From assembly GCA_973895155.1 (NCBI GenBank), contig OZ316891.1, positions 25,296,001 to 25,360,000 of the forward strand: a stretch of DNA of 64,000 nt, in the 5' to 3' direction. The notes under the pieces are model-generated. The model saw nothing but the letters and a program-made list of their open reading frames with translations, was not told where the DNA came from and searched no databases. Source of the stretch: Marsupella aquatica (taxonomy: Eukaryota; Marchantiophyta). Below, piece after piece: positions 53,364-64,000 of this stretch. A program made the translations under genes and the position numbers. Each line of letters starts with the position of its first letter. Position 1 is the first letter of the stretch.

Positions 53364-55873
53364 TGTGACGCAAATGACATGGTTCTTATTTTGTAATCTG
53401 ATTAAGTAGGTTGCTGTATGCAAGGAGTAGCTATTGATATTGCATAACAATTAGCACGATGGCAAGAATAAGGGCAATCATGGCGTTAAGAGTAGGGAAA
53501 TAAAAGCTATGTCGCGGGTGATTGATGATCATATCTCTTTCAATATGTCACCAAATCCGGATCTGTAAAGAGCATTGGAAATATCTGGTCAAGGCGAGTA
53601 AAATCGATATAAAATACTCGAGAAACGGAGGTGTATTAAGAAAGATACGACCTGATTAGTGTGACGGGTTAACTTGTGGCCGAAATTAGCGGATTCGGCT
53701 TCAGTTTCGGGTTAACCCAAGCTCGACCACGGCTTAGCTTATGTGAGCACGGCTTCAGCTTAGCTCAGGTCAGCACGGCTTCAGCTTAGCTCAAGTAAGC
53801 ACGGCTTCAGCTTAGCTCAGGTCAGCACAGCTTCAACTTAGCTCAGGTCCGCACGGCTTCAGCTTAGCTCAGGTAAGCACGGCTTCAGCTTAGGCTTAAC
53901 CCGGGTTCGGACTAGATTGATCCCGGGTTAGACTTAACGCGGGTTAGCCTAAACTCGGGCTCAGGTTAGCATAGGTAAGCTCGGGTTCGGGCTCAGCTTA
54001 GGCTAGGATAGCGGATAGCGGGTAGCGGGTAGCGGGTAGCGACCTAACCCGAGACCACGGGTTAGCTCTACTCGGGTTAGATAGGATAGCTAGGTTAGCC
54101 GAACTCGGGCTAGCTATGTAACTCGGGTTAGTGCAGCAGTGAGTACCCCCTCTCGGTTGCGGGGGCATAACTCTCTGTGTATTTGACCAAATCGGCTATA
54201 ATTGACCTCGTTGGAAAGAGGAGCTCAAGCCGCTTCCAATGCTGCTATCCACGCAGCAAATGGTTGAATAGATAAATCAGGAGAGGAGGCGCAAGCTCGC
54301 AAAAACCATGGAGGAGGGCCAAATCCAAAGTACATAGCCAATTTGAGATAGAAATAAAGCTGCGAGTTAGGGTTCAGTAGTTAGAGATAGTGGCGGCTCT
54401 GTTAGGGCTGGGATGGGGCTCCAGCAACATAGCATCCACCCATTTGGGCTCAAGGAGAGAGTATATAGAGCAGCCCCCCGGTAGAGGCAGGGGGGACTTC
54501 AGTTGTGTGATCTCACTTAGACTGAGCAGCAGGGAGGAGCTCTGTGCAAGCAAGGCTGGACTTGGACGCTGCGTGTTGGGGAGAGCTTGGTTGTGCTATT
54601 ACTTAGGGAGTAATCAGCCAAGCTTCACAGCAACGGGTTGCTAGGTTTGCGAGCTGGATTGTGGCTCTTTCTAGTGGGTAGCACAACTGGGTTCTTTTCC
54701 CCCGATACAGAGCCTTGGTGATAGGTGATGTATTGGTGATTGTAAACTGTGGGGAGGATGTCAATTTGATTTGTGGTGAGCACATTAGGGAGGCTGAGAC
54801 ATTGATTGAGGGGCAGCAGGAGGAGCATTTACAGTTTAGTCTGGCAAGGCTACGTGATCCATGGGGAGTCCCGGCCTTTGTCTGGTGGAGAGCACTAAGG
54901 GATCTATGGCCAGAGTGGAGCTTGCAGGGCAAGCGTGAGGCCGGGCCTCATTGCAGTCTGGGGTAGATCGTCGTTAGGCCTGGTACCAGCTTTGAAGTCG
55001 AGTCAACTATGTATGCGTAACTTGACGTTCTGAATTGGAGGTGTGAGATCTGTATGTGCCCCCAAGAATGAAGTGCAGTGAAGGAGGTTGAGTTCAGGAT
55101 TGAGTTTGCAAGGCAAGTACGGGATTGGTTCGAGTCCAATCTGCCGTCGCAATCTGGAGTGAGCCGGGCTCAGGTTCAGGATTGAGCTTGCATGGCAAGC
55201 ATGGGGCTTGCAGGGCAAGCACGTCGTAATCTGGAGGAGACAGCCTTCGGGCCTAGTGTTCGGATCAAGTGTTCTCAGTGAACTATTGTGCACATCTTTG
55301 AATCTAACTGAGTTTTCCTCTCAGGCCTCATTTCTCTCATGGATGTGTGTGTGTGTGAGGCAATCTGAGTGTATGATGGGACTAGCAGCGCCACTGAGAG
55401 GTGTACAGGGTGCATTGAAGTGGGCTAGGTGAGGACTGTCATAGCTCTGATTGCTGAGAGTGGAATGGCAGAGTGGTGGGGCAATGGCTTAGAAGTCCCT
55501 AAGCCGGGAATCAGTCAGGAGTCACTGGTTTATGGGTACATTCCGGCGGCAGAATAGAAACATACCTATGACAATAAGCATACGTATAGACCTATGCGCA
55601 CCATAGCGCTAGGCCCTGTGTGTACAGGCCCAATATGAAGACCCCTTCTCACCAGAACTATCATGAGCGTAGACCTGATCCCCAACCTTGGTTCCTTGGG
55701 ATTCAGCTTGGGTGATGTGTGATAGAGTCTTGCTATGATAGTCTGGTATTAAGGGCATAAATTGGTGTTTACCGGCCTTCACAACATCCCTTCGTGATCC
55801 TCAGGTACAAGGAGATGGTTTTGGCACCCATAGTGATGTTTTTGGTGTTAAGACCCATGTCAATCGCCTGACA
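53364..55873 (+). mobile_element. Solo LTR of a gypsy-type element
   Basis: 2510 bp from TGTGACGCAAATG to CGCCTGACA, flanked by the 5-bp duplication TGGGG (53359-53363, 55874-55878). It starts with the same TGTGACGC as the gypsy LTR at 57901 and shares a block near its 3' end (CTTAGAAGTCCCTAAGCCGGG at about 55491 against about 61661). A TATA-like GAGTATATAGAG is near 54452. No long ORF. It formed by LTR-LTR recombination after insertion into copia-3. Confidence 0.85.
53725..54060. repeat. Minisatellite in the solo LTR
   Basis: About six copies of a ~29-bp unit GCACGGCTTCAGCTTAGCTCAG(GT) from 53732 to 53895. Degenerate GGGTTAGGCTTAACCCGGG-type units follow, then a run of GATAGCGGGTAGCGGGTAGCG (54008-54045). 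Confidence 0.88.
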
Positions 55874-56292
55874 TGGGGGGGGATGTAATCTCATTAAAAC
55901 CTCCCCTTCGCACTTGTGGGAGGAAAGAGTATCACCATCCCTCTCCAATCGTGGGTAGAGTTAATCTATAGTGTGAAATGTACACAGTAGGTACTGAAAA
56001 ATGTTTGTAATCGTTTAGTTCTATTTATCTTATTGCTGGACTAAAGTATTGAAGTGGTACTCTAATTTATGCTAAGTCCCGTAAGTCGTAGGTGTATGTC
56101 GAGCGATTTGTTGGGTTGATACTGTCTTCGTCTCCATCCGCTTGTAGCTGGTGTTCCTCTTCACTGGTTCGTGAGTGCTAGGTCAATTTGAGTCTCCCCC
56201 ATGATCGATGTTCGTGTCTTGTGTTCGTGAAGTGGCCGGATCCATCGAAATGCGCTCTTTGTTGTTTTTGTCTGCTGCTCGTTCATGTGCAT

Positions 56293-57900
56293 TCAGGTTC
56301 GTTCCTGCAGCAATGTTGAAAGTCTACGCATGCCTATGGAGTATGAGAGTTCTTTGTGGAGCGTGGGCGGTAGTGACTTAGTAAAGAGGTCTGCGCAGTT
56401 ATTTTGTGATGGGATCCATTGGACGTCTATCTGTTTTCCCTGTTGCTCATGTGCGAAAAAGAACTTAGGAGCAATGTGCTTTGTGCGATCACCTTTTATA
56501 AATCCAGCGGCTACTTGTTGCACACAGGGTCGATTGTCTTCAAAGATAACAGTTGGAATGTCTAATGTCGGTTTACCTGTGTGTGTTGAGATACGATCGA
56601 TGACATTACGGAGCCAGAGGCATTCTCTGTTTGCCTCATAAAGCGCGATAATTTCCGAGTGGTTGGAAGAAGTCATGGTGAGTGTTTGTTTGCTACTCTT
56701 CCATGAGATTGTTGTGGCTTCGATGAGGAAGACGTATCCAGTTTGCGATTTTGCATCTGCAGGGTCAGAGAGGTAACCTGCATCAGCGTATCCAGTTAGT
56801 ATGTGTGCTTTGCTTGCCGGGAAATGTAGTCCCATGTCAATGGTGCCACTTAGGTAATGGAGGATTCTCTTTACTCCGTTCCAGTGCCGAATTGTGGGCT
56901 ATGCGCTATGGCAAGCTAGCAGGCTCACTGCAAATGCAATATCAGGCCTCGTCTGATTTGCAAGGAACATCAATGCTCCGATGGCGGATAGATAAGGTTT
57001 TTTGCTGCCAAGTAGCGGCTCTCCCTCTGATTTCTTACGGAAAATGTCTTTGTCCTTATCCAAGGATCGTAGATCCATTGGTGATGTTACTGCCTTTGTC
57101 TTCTCCATATGAAATTGCTTAAGGACTTTGCTCGTGTAGGTTGATTGATGGAGGAAAACACCAGTGGGGAGGTGTTCGAATGGTAATCCGAGGCAGTATG
57201 TAGTCTGCCCCAAGTCCCGCATTTCAAAGACACGTTTAAGTAGCTGGATTGTTTCCAGGAGTATTCGGCTGGTGCCGAATAGGTTTAAGTCATCTACGTA
57301 TATGGCCACGATGACGAATTTGCTGTCTTCTTGCTTAATGAAGAGGCAGGGTGCGATGTCAGAATTCTTGAACCCTAATGCTGTCATTTCTGCCTTGAAG
57401 CGGTGGTACCATGTTCGCCCGCTTTGCTTCAATCCATACATCGATCAAAGCACTTTCACAGCATATCGTCTTGGTCTTCCTGAGGTATGGTTGTTCTGTG
57501 TTGAATGAGCCGGAAGTGCTATTGCTTGTGAGGTTGTTCAAAGGACTTCCGTGTTCGTATGCTCAAAAGTGGAGTTTTGTGCCTTGATTCGGGGTGTTTT
57601 CTCCCCCTAACAGTGGTAGTCAACGCGCTGGATCAGTTCTGGGGGGGCTTCCATATGTATGATGACGTCCAGGTGCCCATAGAGGTAAGCCGTGACCACA
57701 TCAAGTTGGTGCATCGTCAGTCCATAGTATAGTGAGAAGGCTATCAGGTACCGATAAGTGATTACATCCATTACTGGGGAGTAAGTTAAATCATAATCTC
57801 GTCCCTGAATTTGTGTGAATCCTTGGCTACGAGCCGTGCTTTGTGGCGGATAACTTTGCCCTTAGAGTTTCTATTCTTGACGAATGTCCACTTGTATCCG
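56293..57900 (-). pseudogene. copia-3 pol remnant: RT and RNase H
   Basis: Minus strand from 57900. RT starts at KWTFVKN, then the conserved ARLVAK block, YSPVMDVITYRYLIAF, and LDVVTAYLYG. After a disrupted spacer with stops near 57600 it resumes at MYGLKQSGRTWYHRF and the catalytic IYVDDLNLFG (57441-56899). A frame break near 56895 precedes RNase H (ADAGYLSDPADAKSQTGYVF, FEDNRPCVQQ, NCADLFTKSL), ending at 56293. It lines up with copia-2 throughout. Non-functional; integrase and gag are absent from the window. Confidence 0.9.
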
Positions 57901-58257
57901 TGTGACGCCGCCGGTACGGCGAGTAATGAGTAATTTGGTCTAAACTATGCCTAGCACGCGCGTTAGGGGTATCTTAGGCCGCTATGATTAGCATAACAAT
58001 AGTATTTAGGTAGCCATTATGAGTAGGAAATCATTAGTCAATAAGGGGAATTCATGTTCGGGCTGGCGGCGCGTCCCCATTTGCACGCCCGGGTTACGAG
58101 CGTGGAGGGGCCCTCCCTCGGGTCCGTATAACAAACTTCGGGAGGCATCCGCTGACACGCGGTGACTCAGACCGGCGGAGTGGCCGGTACACTACAAGCG
58201 TGAACGGTTAGCCTATGGGCAGCAAGGAGATGACGGGGGATTGGCAAGCCCTCAAGG

Positions 58258-58263
58258 TATAAA
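58258..58263 (+). promoter_or_regulatory. TATA box in the gypsy LTR
   Basis: TATAAA in the context AAGGTATAAAGAGGGAGCCG, about 108 bases upstream of the ATG at 58366. A typical plant core promoter placement for transcription of the element and its LTR-borne ORF. Confidence 0.6.
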
Positions 58264-58365
58264 GAGGGAGCCGACCCTTTGGAGTGCACCAGTCCATCAG
58301 TCCACGAGCCAGCTTTGATCCCAGCTCTCTCGTTCTCTCTAAGTCGCCACTACTATCTCCTCTGA

Positions 58366-60989
58366 ATGTCGCGCACGATCCTCTCCAGTTCGGCCATTCG
58401 ATTCTGGACGCAGTTCCTATCTACCAGAAGGCACTTGGCCGACTCATTGAAACATGCCAACCCGCGCCGATACAAAATAGAACGCGAGTACGAGAGAGCC
58501 ATCCGCCTAGCAGGATGACACCACTACATCCTTAACTTTGACTACCCATCCCAGAGCGAGCTTTACCGACCAGCTGAGGTATCTAGGTACTTCTTCAACG
58601 GAGACAAATATATCAGGTTTTGGGAAGCATTGCTTTGGCTTCCGGACGAGGTCTTCAATATCCCGGGGACGATCGACTTGCAACGACATCACTTTGACCA
58701 CATCCCTGCTCAGGTCGGGCTATCATCAACAGTGAGTCTAGTACTAACCGTTCGACAAGGTCGTCCGCACTTGTTTCGGAGAACTTCTACCAGCACCTGC
58801 AGAGCTTCATGGGAACTAGACCCGCAACCACCGGCGCCAGCCCGATGGACCCCATACCCGTATCCATACCAATGCAGACTTAGGTTCAGCCTCAGCCTCA
58901 GCCTAGCCAACCCCCACCGCCGATCGTCCCGCCAGTAGTACAAGTACGCTCCGTTATCAACGCTGTGGACCTTAGCGACGACGACGAACCTACCCCACCC
59001 TTGCTCAGGCGGCCAAGAGGAGCAAGCACTCGGGGGGCTGACACTACATCGTCCCCTCCTCGGACCCACGGAGTGGCTCCAACAGACAACACGGTGACCG
59101 TGGCTGCCCCGGGCCCATTACTAACGGCGGTAGCACTACCTGTGCCCGCTAGAGAGGATGGGGAGGTGTCACCATCCTTGAGCCAGCCACGGGGGAAGAA
59201 GAGGAAGGAACCCACCACTGCATCCGGGTTACCATTGGCCACGGTAGCCGTGGCCAAGGTGACAATGCACCGCATGGGGGAAAACATGCATAACAACATC
59301 CTCCATCCCAAGCATGCGGTGTACCTGAAGACTCAGGGATTTGAGCACCTCACCTCTCTCCCCTGGAACACTTGCAGGTACTACGGGGAGGACATGACAG
59401 AATTCATCAAGAATTATGACGACGTACGTCAACAGACTCGGCTGCGGGGAAGGAATATGTCCCTCACGGAAGAACGGCTCAAGATGATCTTCGGACTACC
59501 CGAAGGTGACCATCGAGTCGAATCACGGGCTCCCGGGGGCAAGGGAGCCAAGTACCAATCCTCAAGTTTTCCTTCGGAGGGAGCAGTGGACAACGGGTTC
59601 GTGATGAGGACCTGCCTCATGCCCGAGATAGCTGAGCGGCTGGAGTTCCAAAGGTACGCTCTCCACATGATGGAACCCCGGGGGGAGATCTCCGCCGCCC
59701 AGGTTATCCAGGTCAAGAACTATCGACCCAGGAGGTGGGCGTCGTACTTCGCTAAGAAATTCCATGAAGAGATGGAGCGGCGAAAGAAGACGCTATATAT
59801 TGGCGGGAAGGCATATTTCGCTAGCCACATCGAGATCATTCTTGAGTGGTACGCTCGGTTTGATCGACGAACCCTTCCCCGTGTCAACGTTGCAAGGCTG
59901 GTCCCCGCTAGGTGGGTGTTCCCGGCCTTGGAGAGATGGCCCCAACCCGAGGCACGAAGTCCAACGGACACACAGGCTTCACCCACCCCACCCCCGCAAG
60001 TAGCTGTAGTCGTGACCGAGGAGGTACCGGATGGGTCAGTTATCGCAACCGTAGATGCGATCCAACAGGTCGGGCTAAGTACAGAAGTTAGTACAACGGA
60101 GGTCTTACTCAAGCCCGGACCTTCCAATGACCCGGCGGTGGCTATTCTGGAGAACCGGACACCGCAGCAGCAGGACACTCCAGCCCCTTCCAACGCGTCA
60201 CCAGGGCTGGATGTCACTGCCCCGGCCCCCGCGCGTGTTGACGTCTGCCCGTGCCCAACTCCGGACAGGCACAACCTGGACCACCCAGAACTCTTCGTAC
60301 CGGGCACATTTCTGAATGGGCTCCTGAGAGATTTCTCTCATCAAATTGCCCGGGATACCGGGGAGTTCATGGCCCGAAAGGTAGCCTGTTTCTTCAATCA
60401 GGAGTTGGTTGCCGTAGTAAAAGCCGGTCAGGCCCAGTCGGAGGCCCTTCAGAGGATAGAGCGATACCGGGAGGAGTCCGTATACTTAAAGAATGAGGTT
60501 GCGGCTAAGGAGGCGGAGCTTCTACAACTATGACCCAAGGTCGCAGCCGCCGACAAGTCGTTAGCAAAGGCGCACGCCCTTACCGCCCTAGCCGAGCAGG
60601 CCAAAGCAGGGAACGAGGCCGAGATTTCACGGCTCCGATCCCAGATTGACAGTTTGAAGAAACAAACTGTCATCTGGCAGAAAGACTTGGAGGAGGCCAA
60701 AGAACGAGCCCAGCGGGACACTACGGAAATAGCCACGCTACAAGCCGAAGTAACGCGGCTTCAGACAAAAGCCGATAAGCAGGACCAGTTGGTAGGCAAG
60801 CTGACGAGCGACGCCCAGCAGCTGGAGGAGGCATGCCAGGAGGCAGCGGAGGAGACGGACGCGGCGAAGCGAGAGAACGAATCTCTGCTAGACCAAGTCC
60901 AGCTCCTCAAGTCGGACAACGACAGGCTTTGCAGACAGCGGGAAGACCGCTCCCACTCGGGTGGCTCTGGCAAGCGTGCCAGACATTAG
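58366..60989 (+). pseudogene. LTR-borne ORF: plant-mobile-domain-like protein with coiled coil
   Basis: ATG 58366. The N-terminal part (frame to about 58735) has RYKIEREYERAIRLAG and WEALLWLPDEVFNIPG. After a frame change it continues with a Pro/Gln-rich hinge (58760-58960) and a globular part (MPEIAERLEFQRYALHMM, PRRWASYFAKKFHEEMERRK, FASHIEIILEWYARFD) resembling plant transposon proteins found in gypsy and Mutator elements. A Pro/Thr linker and a long heptad-rich coiled coil (60400-60950) follow. It ends RARH at 60989. Stops: TGA 58516, TAG 58881, TGA 60531. Accessory ORFs of this kind have no known function; it is not gag, which follows at 62018. Confidence 0.65.
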
Positions 60990-61906
60990 CGGCGGAGTAG
61001 GAATAGAATAGGGTTAGGAGTAGCTAAAGTCAGGCTATTGGGACAGGCACCTACCTTAGTTACAGCAGCACTGCTGTGCTGTCCAGCCTGCGTAGATTAG
61101 GATCTTCTAATAAGACACGGCCGTTTTTTGGCCTGACGGTCAGATTAGTTAGGACCTAAGTCAGCGGATCTTCGGGCGGGAGGACACTCCGTTCCCCGGC
61201 CCTTAGTATTTAGTGCACCCCTCGGTAGAGGCAAGGGGGGGGGTTTTTAGTCTCAGAGTTGGACATCCGTGGTATGTGCGGGGAGTCCCGACCTCTGGGA
61301 ATGAAAGAGTACCAAGGGGAGGGGGTAGGACTAAGCTCGCCGGGTGAGTGCGGAGCCGGGCTCCGTTGTAGTATACTCTCTCGGCCTTGAACCTATTCAT
61401 TCTGGAGTTAACAGGTCAACCAAGTGTACACACATGTCCCCTATGTAGTAAAATCCTTTCCCATTATTTCCTTTGTGTAAATCGAGATTGTATGCTTGTG
61501 CGCGTGTATGTGTGTGTGTGAATCTTGTGTATAGGTGACAATGCCGGGCCGAACGCACTACCTGAGTCGTGCACGGGGTGCAGCCTGCGGGTATGTGGTT
61601 GCGAGCACGGGTTGAGGACCTATATCATAGAATCCGGATCGAAGGCGGACAACACGAAGGCTTAGAAGTCCTTAAGCCGGGGTCGATCCTATTATCGACT
61701 AAGGTATGTTCCGGCAGCGGAACACAAACCATACCTAGGAGATGTCCGTATCTAACAGTAGGCGCACTTAGTGCTAGTTTTTGTGAATTAGGTGCATGAC
61801 GCGCTTCCCTCCCTGCCCGAACCCTCATTTTTACAAAGGAGATGCCCGTTTAAAGCTGAAGCCTGAGTTACGGCCAAGGCGGATGATGTGACATAGCCTT
61901 TGTTTT

Positions 61907-61919
61907 TGGCGCTAGATGG
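61907..61919 (+). promoter_or_regulatory. Candidate primer binding site of the gypsy
   Basis: TGGCGCTAGATGG resembles gypsy primer sites of the TGGCGCC type. It lies 13 bases after the probable LTR end and about 100 bases before gag. The tRNA was not assigned. The stretch 60990-61893 is non-coding LTR. Confidence 0.4.
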
Positions 61920-62017
61920 AGGGGGCACTCTACATATTGTAGAGGGGGACCGTGGGCGTATTCACCTGGGCAAAAGACATCAGGCCCTAGTACTAGTCAT
62001 CGCATTTACATGAGTAA

Positions 62018-64000
62018 ATGCCCGTCACTCGTTCGCAAGCAGCTTACTTGAGAAGATTGACCAGCGAAGGAGAAGGTGCGACCACAACAAGCTCCGATTC
62101 GTCGGGCTCGGAGGACTCGCAGTCGCCCCGACGAATGAACATACCACCGGGACCTTCGGGGTCCGGTGCGACCGGTCCTACTGCGGTTCCTGCACCACCA
62201 CCGCCTCCACCTATGGCAGCCGCACCACCGATGGCCCATGTTGCCCAAGCTCCTCCACAAATTTTGCAACGATTGCAATTTCATTATCGACCTTTTAAAG
62301 GGTGTCACGGGGATGATCCGGATGAATGGTTGGATGAGTTTGAGGCCACTGCTAAAGCTAACGGGGAAGACGCCATTAAGCTAACCGTCCTCCCCGGAGT
62401 GATGCGGGGAGAAGCTCGTCCATGGTACAACTTGCTGCCACCCGGGACTACATGTGCACAATTCCAAGCTGCGTTGCTGCAAGAATTTTGTGCTATTGGA
62501 TCCGAGCAACGTTCTTTATTAAAGATCGGCCAGCTTCGCATGGGAAAAAAGGAGTCCCTGCAAAAGTTCATCCAGAAATTTCAGAAGCTTGCGGCCAAGA
62601 TACGGCCCAGGCCGGGTGACGCACTCCAGCTTACATGGTTCCTCCATGGCTTGCCCACGAATATTCAATTCTGGGTGCGCCAGAATAATCCAATTTCAAT
62701 GCAAGCGGCCATAGCGTGCGCCGAAACATACCGGGAGTCCACATATAACTCCCGACGGAGCCAGCGGGCACGCCGCAAGAAGGGAAAGTACGAGACCTTT
62801 AGTGACAGTGACTCTGAAACGGATGACGAGAAGAAGAAAAAATGCAAAAAGAAGAAGAAACATTGTTTGACCTCGTCCTGTTCGGAGACGGAGTCTAGTT
62901 CAGATTCAACTTTGAACAGCGGGACCTCCGCCTCCAGCTCATCAGGAAGTGATTCGGAAAGTGAGAGCCGGAGCAAGAAGAAGAAAAGGCGGGTTAAGAA
63001 GGAAGGGAAAATCAAACCCCGTACTCCAAGAACGATACCCGATCCAAAGGCTTCCGAAGCAGACAAGCTTAACAAAATCACGGATCGCCTCAAAGCACTG
63101 TCAGTACATCTCGCGGAAAAGCCGGTGGAGAAGAAGAAGCCATCTGAGATTCGAGCCCATGCATGGTGTTCAAAGTGCTTCCAATTCGGGCATGTCATGC
63201 AGGAATGCCCAAGATGGAAGAACCGAGTTCACCAGGTGGAATTAGATGATGTCGACAACCCGGGACCTGAAGCGGAGTCCACGGAGTATTTCTTTGAAGA
63301 CCCTCCTGATTTGGTGTATCAGATTTCAACGGTGGGTCCGCGTAATTTAGCAGGTAGAACTGCATACCCCTACCCAAACAATGGCCGAGGCGTCCAAGTT
63401 ATCAGTAACCCTAGCATTCCACCCAAACCAGGGATTTGGCGATCCCCGGTTTGTTACAACTGTGAGAAGCCAGGCCATTTCGCGAGGGAATGCACAGAAC
63501 CAAGACGCCAGGGGGATGGCCGTGGCACGCCACTTTGTCAAGTCTGCAAAACGGAAGCTCATTCCACGGCCAACTGTCCATTGGTAATGGCCGCTCGAAC
63601 AAATGCAGCAAGACCAGCCCAGGGCGGACCGGCCTCGAGTGATGCGGTCGTCCAAATGATTGCGGTGGAATGGCAAGATGACAATACCAAGTGGGTGATT
63701 CTGGTGGACGTGGCGGAGCACCCTAATCCATCTGACGAGGCGGAGTGCTATCGTGTGTCAACAAGAGCCGAACGGAAGGAAGAGAAGCAGGAAGAGAAGC
63801 AGGAAGAGAAACGCAGGAAAAAGCAAGATACTACTCCGGTGCAGCCAGTGATAGACATACCCCCGGAGAAGGACAATGACTACCGAAGGGACGACCCGAA
63901 GCTATTTTTCCCCCGCATCGAAGAATTGGTAAAGAAACAGCTAGAGGCCTACGAAGCTCGGGAGTACCAGAAGGCAATCGATAAGGACATCAAAGCAGCC
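62018..64000 (+). CDS. Gypsy gag (and start of pol?), open at the window end
   Basis: ATG 62018; no stop in 661 codons to the window end. The head is Ser/Pro-rich. The retrotransposon gag core has FHYRPFKGCHGDDPDEWLDEF, VMRGEARPWYN and ESLQKFIQKFQKLA. A charged Lys/Ser stretch (62805-63010) follows. Then come three CCHC knuckles: CSKCFQFGHVMQEC (about 63170), CYNCEKPGHFAREC (about 63451) and CQVCKTEAHSTANC (about 63538). A short tandem EEKQ repeat is at 63778-63812. No protease motif has appeared by 64000. The frame is intact, unlike the LTR-borne ORF upstream. Confidence 0.9.
   Translation, partial: MPVTRSQAAYLRRLTSEGEGATTTSSDSSGSEDSQSPRRMNIPPGPSGSGATGPTAVPAPPPPPPMAAAPPMAHVAQAPPQILQRLQFHYRPFKGCHGDDPDEWLDEFEATAKANGEDAIKLTVLPGVMRGEARPWYNLLPPGTTCAQFQAALLQEFCAIGSEQRSLLKIGQLRMGKKESLQKFIQKFQKLAAKIRPRPGDALQLTWFLHGLPTNIQFWVRQNNPISMQAAIACAETYRESTYNSRRSQRARRKKGKYETFSDSDSETDDEKKKKCKKKKKHCLTSSCSETESSSDSTLNSGTSASSSSGSDSESESRSKKKKRRVKKEGKIKPRTPRTIPDPKASEADKLNKITDRLKALSVHLAEKPVEKKKPSEIRAHAWCSKCFQFGHVMQECPRWKNRVHQVELDDVDNPGPEAESTEYFFEDPPDLVYQISTVGPRNLAGRTAYPYPNNGRGVQVISNPSIPPKPGIWRSPVCYNCEKPGHFARECTEPRRQGDGRGTPLCQVCKTEAHSTANCPLVMAARTNAARPAQGGPASSDAVVQMIAVEWQDDNTKWVILVDVAEHPNPSDEAECYRVSTRAERKEEKQEEKQEEKRRKKQDTTPVQPVIDIPPEKDNDYRRDDPKLFFPRIEELVKKQLEAYEAREYQKAIDKDIKAA

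Larger units (their letters stand above)
53126..57900 (-). mobile_element. Ty1/copia retrotransposon, copia-3 (5' part displaced or lost)
   Basis: Minus-strand relative of copia-2. It has a 3' LTR of 137 bp (53126-53262, TGTTGAACG...TTATAACA), the polypurine tract AAGGGGGAG, a 3' untranslated part, and RNase H and RT to 57900, where the gypsy LTR starts. The rest, if present, lies beyond the gypsy and outside the window. A 2.5-kb solo LTR sits in its 3' untranslated part. Confidence 0.88.
57901..64000 (+). mobile_element. Ty3/gypsy-type element with a ~4-kb LTR (3' end beyond window)
   Basis: LTR start TGTGACGCCGCCGG at 57901 inside copia-3 RT. The likely LTR end is TGATGTGACA at 61893, followed within 13 bases by TGGCGCTAGATGG (61907), a primer-site-like sequence, and gag at 62018. 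The LTR carries a TATA box and a long ORF. The pol genes and 3' LTR are not in the window, so the LTR limits rest on end motifs and spacing only. Confidence 0.7.

Noticed and set aside
54390-55432. Possible genes at 54.4-55.4 kb
   Set aside because: They lie wholly within the solo LTR bounded by the TGGGG duplication; no family motif in any frame.
57901-64000. Ogre/Tat-type assignment based on an ORF before gag
   Set aside because: In those elements the extra ORF is in the leader after the LTR; here LTR end and primer site appear to lie after the ORF, and no pol is visible to classify the lineage.

Overview
This is a transposon-on-transposon stretch of a large plant-type (streptophyte) nuclear genome. 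The signs are GT-AG introns, TATA boxes, a plant initiator-Met tRNA primer site (TGGTATCAGAGC) in one Ty1/copia element, Ty3/gypsy and plant L1 LINE families, a plant-mobile-domain-like ORF, and coding density typical of repeats. I see no ordinary host gene I would trust, no tRNA or rRNA. I cannot name the species. DNMT-carrying gypsy elements are known from charophyte algae, so a charophyte or an early-branching land plant is possible.

Layout. 0.1-1.7 kb: decayed DUF7869-type transposon gene (minus). 1.9-4.0 kb: 95-bp direct repeats around a gypsy RT scrap. 4.57-6.65 kb: TATA box, palindrome-filled intron and two small unknown ORFs. 6.86-19.43 kb: a second, near-identical TATA core and a long multi-exon gene (element 1) with ParB-like, amino-DNA-methyltransferase and Ulp1 protease regions. 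It is interrupted by a copia (7.04-13.80 kb) in its first intron and by a TIR element (17.9-18.55 kb) in an Ulp1 exon. 19.49-24.85 kb: a young copia with identical LTRs. 24.86-26.93 kb: a second DUF7869-type gene, convergent with Ulp1. 27.7-29.05 kb: array of another hairpin motif. 29.9-45.6 kb: element 2, the same ParB-methyltransferase-Ulp1 order, split inside an exon by a 9.57-kb gypsy (31.96-41.53 kb) that carries a C5 cytosine methyltransferase and a PHD-like finger. 46.2-52.15 kb: L1-type LINE (minus). 52.16-53.1 kb: CACTA-like end with a MITE. 53.13-57.90 kb: third copia, broken by a 2.5-kb solo LTR. 57.90 kb to the end: a gypsy with a ~4-kb LTR carrying its own ORF, then an open gag.

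The main result is the ParB / amino-methyltransferase / Ulp1 gene, present twice, with a DUF7869-type gene tail-to-tail next to one copy, and with copy-specific palindromic arrays inside its introns. Element 1 keeps the methyltransferase motifs but is full of stop codons. Element 2 keeps the ParB motif and protease triad but has lost the methyltransferase motifs. The second result is the DNMT-gypsy: its terminal repeats have the order A-internal-B-A-B, it has a candidate self-priming site, and its single ~7-kb frame holds seven stops and no frameshift that I could find. Throughout the window most lesions look like C-to-T changes, as expected from decay of methylated cytosine.
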